Part shown: positions 6,085 to 6,237 of the stretch, piece by piece | Numbering within the stretch: the stretch's first letter is position 1 | How the letters are laid out: each line of letters begins with the position of its first letter | Source: Sphingomonas sp. | GTDB taxonomy: Bacteria > Pseudomonadota > Alphaproteobacteria > Sphingomonadales > Sphingomonadaceae | Assembly (NCBI GenBank): GCA_030146605.1 | Contig: JASLBO010000433.1 | Coordinates: forward strand, 1-6,237 | Reading direction: 5' to 3' | DNA: 6,237 bases | Notes under the pieces: generated by a model | What the model was told of the DNA's origin: nothing | Seen by the model: only the letters and a program-made list of their open reading frames with translations | The model's database searches: none | Position numbers and translations under genes: made by a program

Positions 6085-6237
6085 TTATTTGACCTGAAAC
6101 CCTTCCCAGAATGAGTCCGCCCGATCAATCCAGATCGTATTGAAGCCCGTCGCGATTGCGGATCCCTCGACCGAGGGAATAATTGCCGGCTGATCACCGA
6201 GGCGCGTTTCCGCCTCGACCCGACCGACGAACCGGCT
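6085..6237 (-). CDS. Proline racemase / 4-hydroxyproline 2-epimerase family, C-terminal end (runs off right edge)
   Basis: The last 50 codons of a gene entering from the right edge, ending in TAA at 6085-6087. The frame reads SRFVGRVEAETRLGDQPAII, PSVEGSAIATGFNTIWIDRA, then DSFWEGFQVK. This matches the conserved C-terminus of the family: GRV, ET-VG, PAI-P-V-G-A, TGFNTI, and a D-GFQV-like end. The closest resemblance from memory is to bacterial 4-hydroxyproline 2-epimerases, which convert trans-4-hydroxy-L-proline to cis-4-hydroxy-D-proline in the cytoplasm, the first step of its catabolism. The active-site cysteine positions that separate racemase, epimerase and trans-3-hydroxyproline dehydratase lie outside the window, so the exact reaction is open. 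The regulator starts 61 bases downstream on the same strand, so cotranscription is plausible. Confidence 0.82.
   Translation of the reverse strand, partial: SRFVGRVEAETRLGDQPAIIPSVEGSAIATGFNTIWIDRADSFWEGFQVK

Noticed and set aside
5391..6092. Plus-strand open frame of 233 codons opposite the regulator
   Set aside because: Antisense shadow; the minus-strand frame encodes a clear GntR/FCD protein.
6024..6197. Upstream-extended start for the regulator (58 extra codons)
   Set aside because: The extension does not resemble the family, overlaps the preceding gene's coding end, and ATG 6023 has a well-placed AAGGAG.

Overview
The window is high-GC DNA that looks like a chromosomal segment from an alphaproteobacterium of the sphingomonad or Caulobacter type. 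The signs are two TonB-dependent receptors back to back (one of the Xanthomonas/Caulobacter-type receptor family), AAGGAG-like ribosome binding sites, and a gene order typical of nutrient-scavenging loci in these bacteria. The genus is an inference; no rRNA or tRNA gene is present.

Layout. At the left edge, the first 107 codons of a TonB-dependent receptor run leftward off the window (minus strand, start at 321). A 314-base divergent intergenic region (322-635) follows, holding a promoter for each receptor and a GGTATACA element overlapping each promoter. A complete 918-residue TonB-dependent receptor (636-3392, plus) ends at a strong intrinsic terminator (3413-3446). The rest lies on the minus strand. 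Read in transcription order from the right edge it holds: the last 50 codons of a proline racemase / 4-hydroxyproline 2-epimerase family enzyme (6085-6237), a GntR-family FCD-type regulator (5373-6023), a 12-helix APC amino acid permease (3934-5349), and the frameshifted, internally deleted remnant of a secreted GH27 alpha-galactosidase (3449-3884). The remnant converges on the receptor gene.

How it may work together. The epimerase, GntR regulator and amino acid permease are closely spaced and co-oriented, which fits an operon for uptake and catabolism of hydroxyproline or a related imino acid. GntR/FCD proteins commonly bind palindromes with a GT-AC core, and the two GGTATACA elements in the divergent receptor promoters have that form. 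My working model is that the regulator encoded here controls both receptors, so outer-membrane uptake is co-regulated with inner-membrane transport and catabolism. The link from regulator to sites is an inference. The alpha-galactosidase remnant may be a relic of an older carbohydrate function or a passenger.

No mobile element, CRISPR array, RNA gene or phage feature was seen. The most notable items are the paired operator-like sites, the collapsed GH27 gene, the hydroxyproline-type context, and a lone adjacent cysteine pair in the complete receptor.
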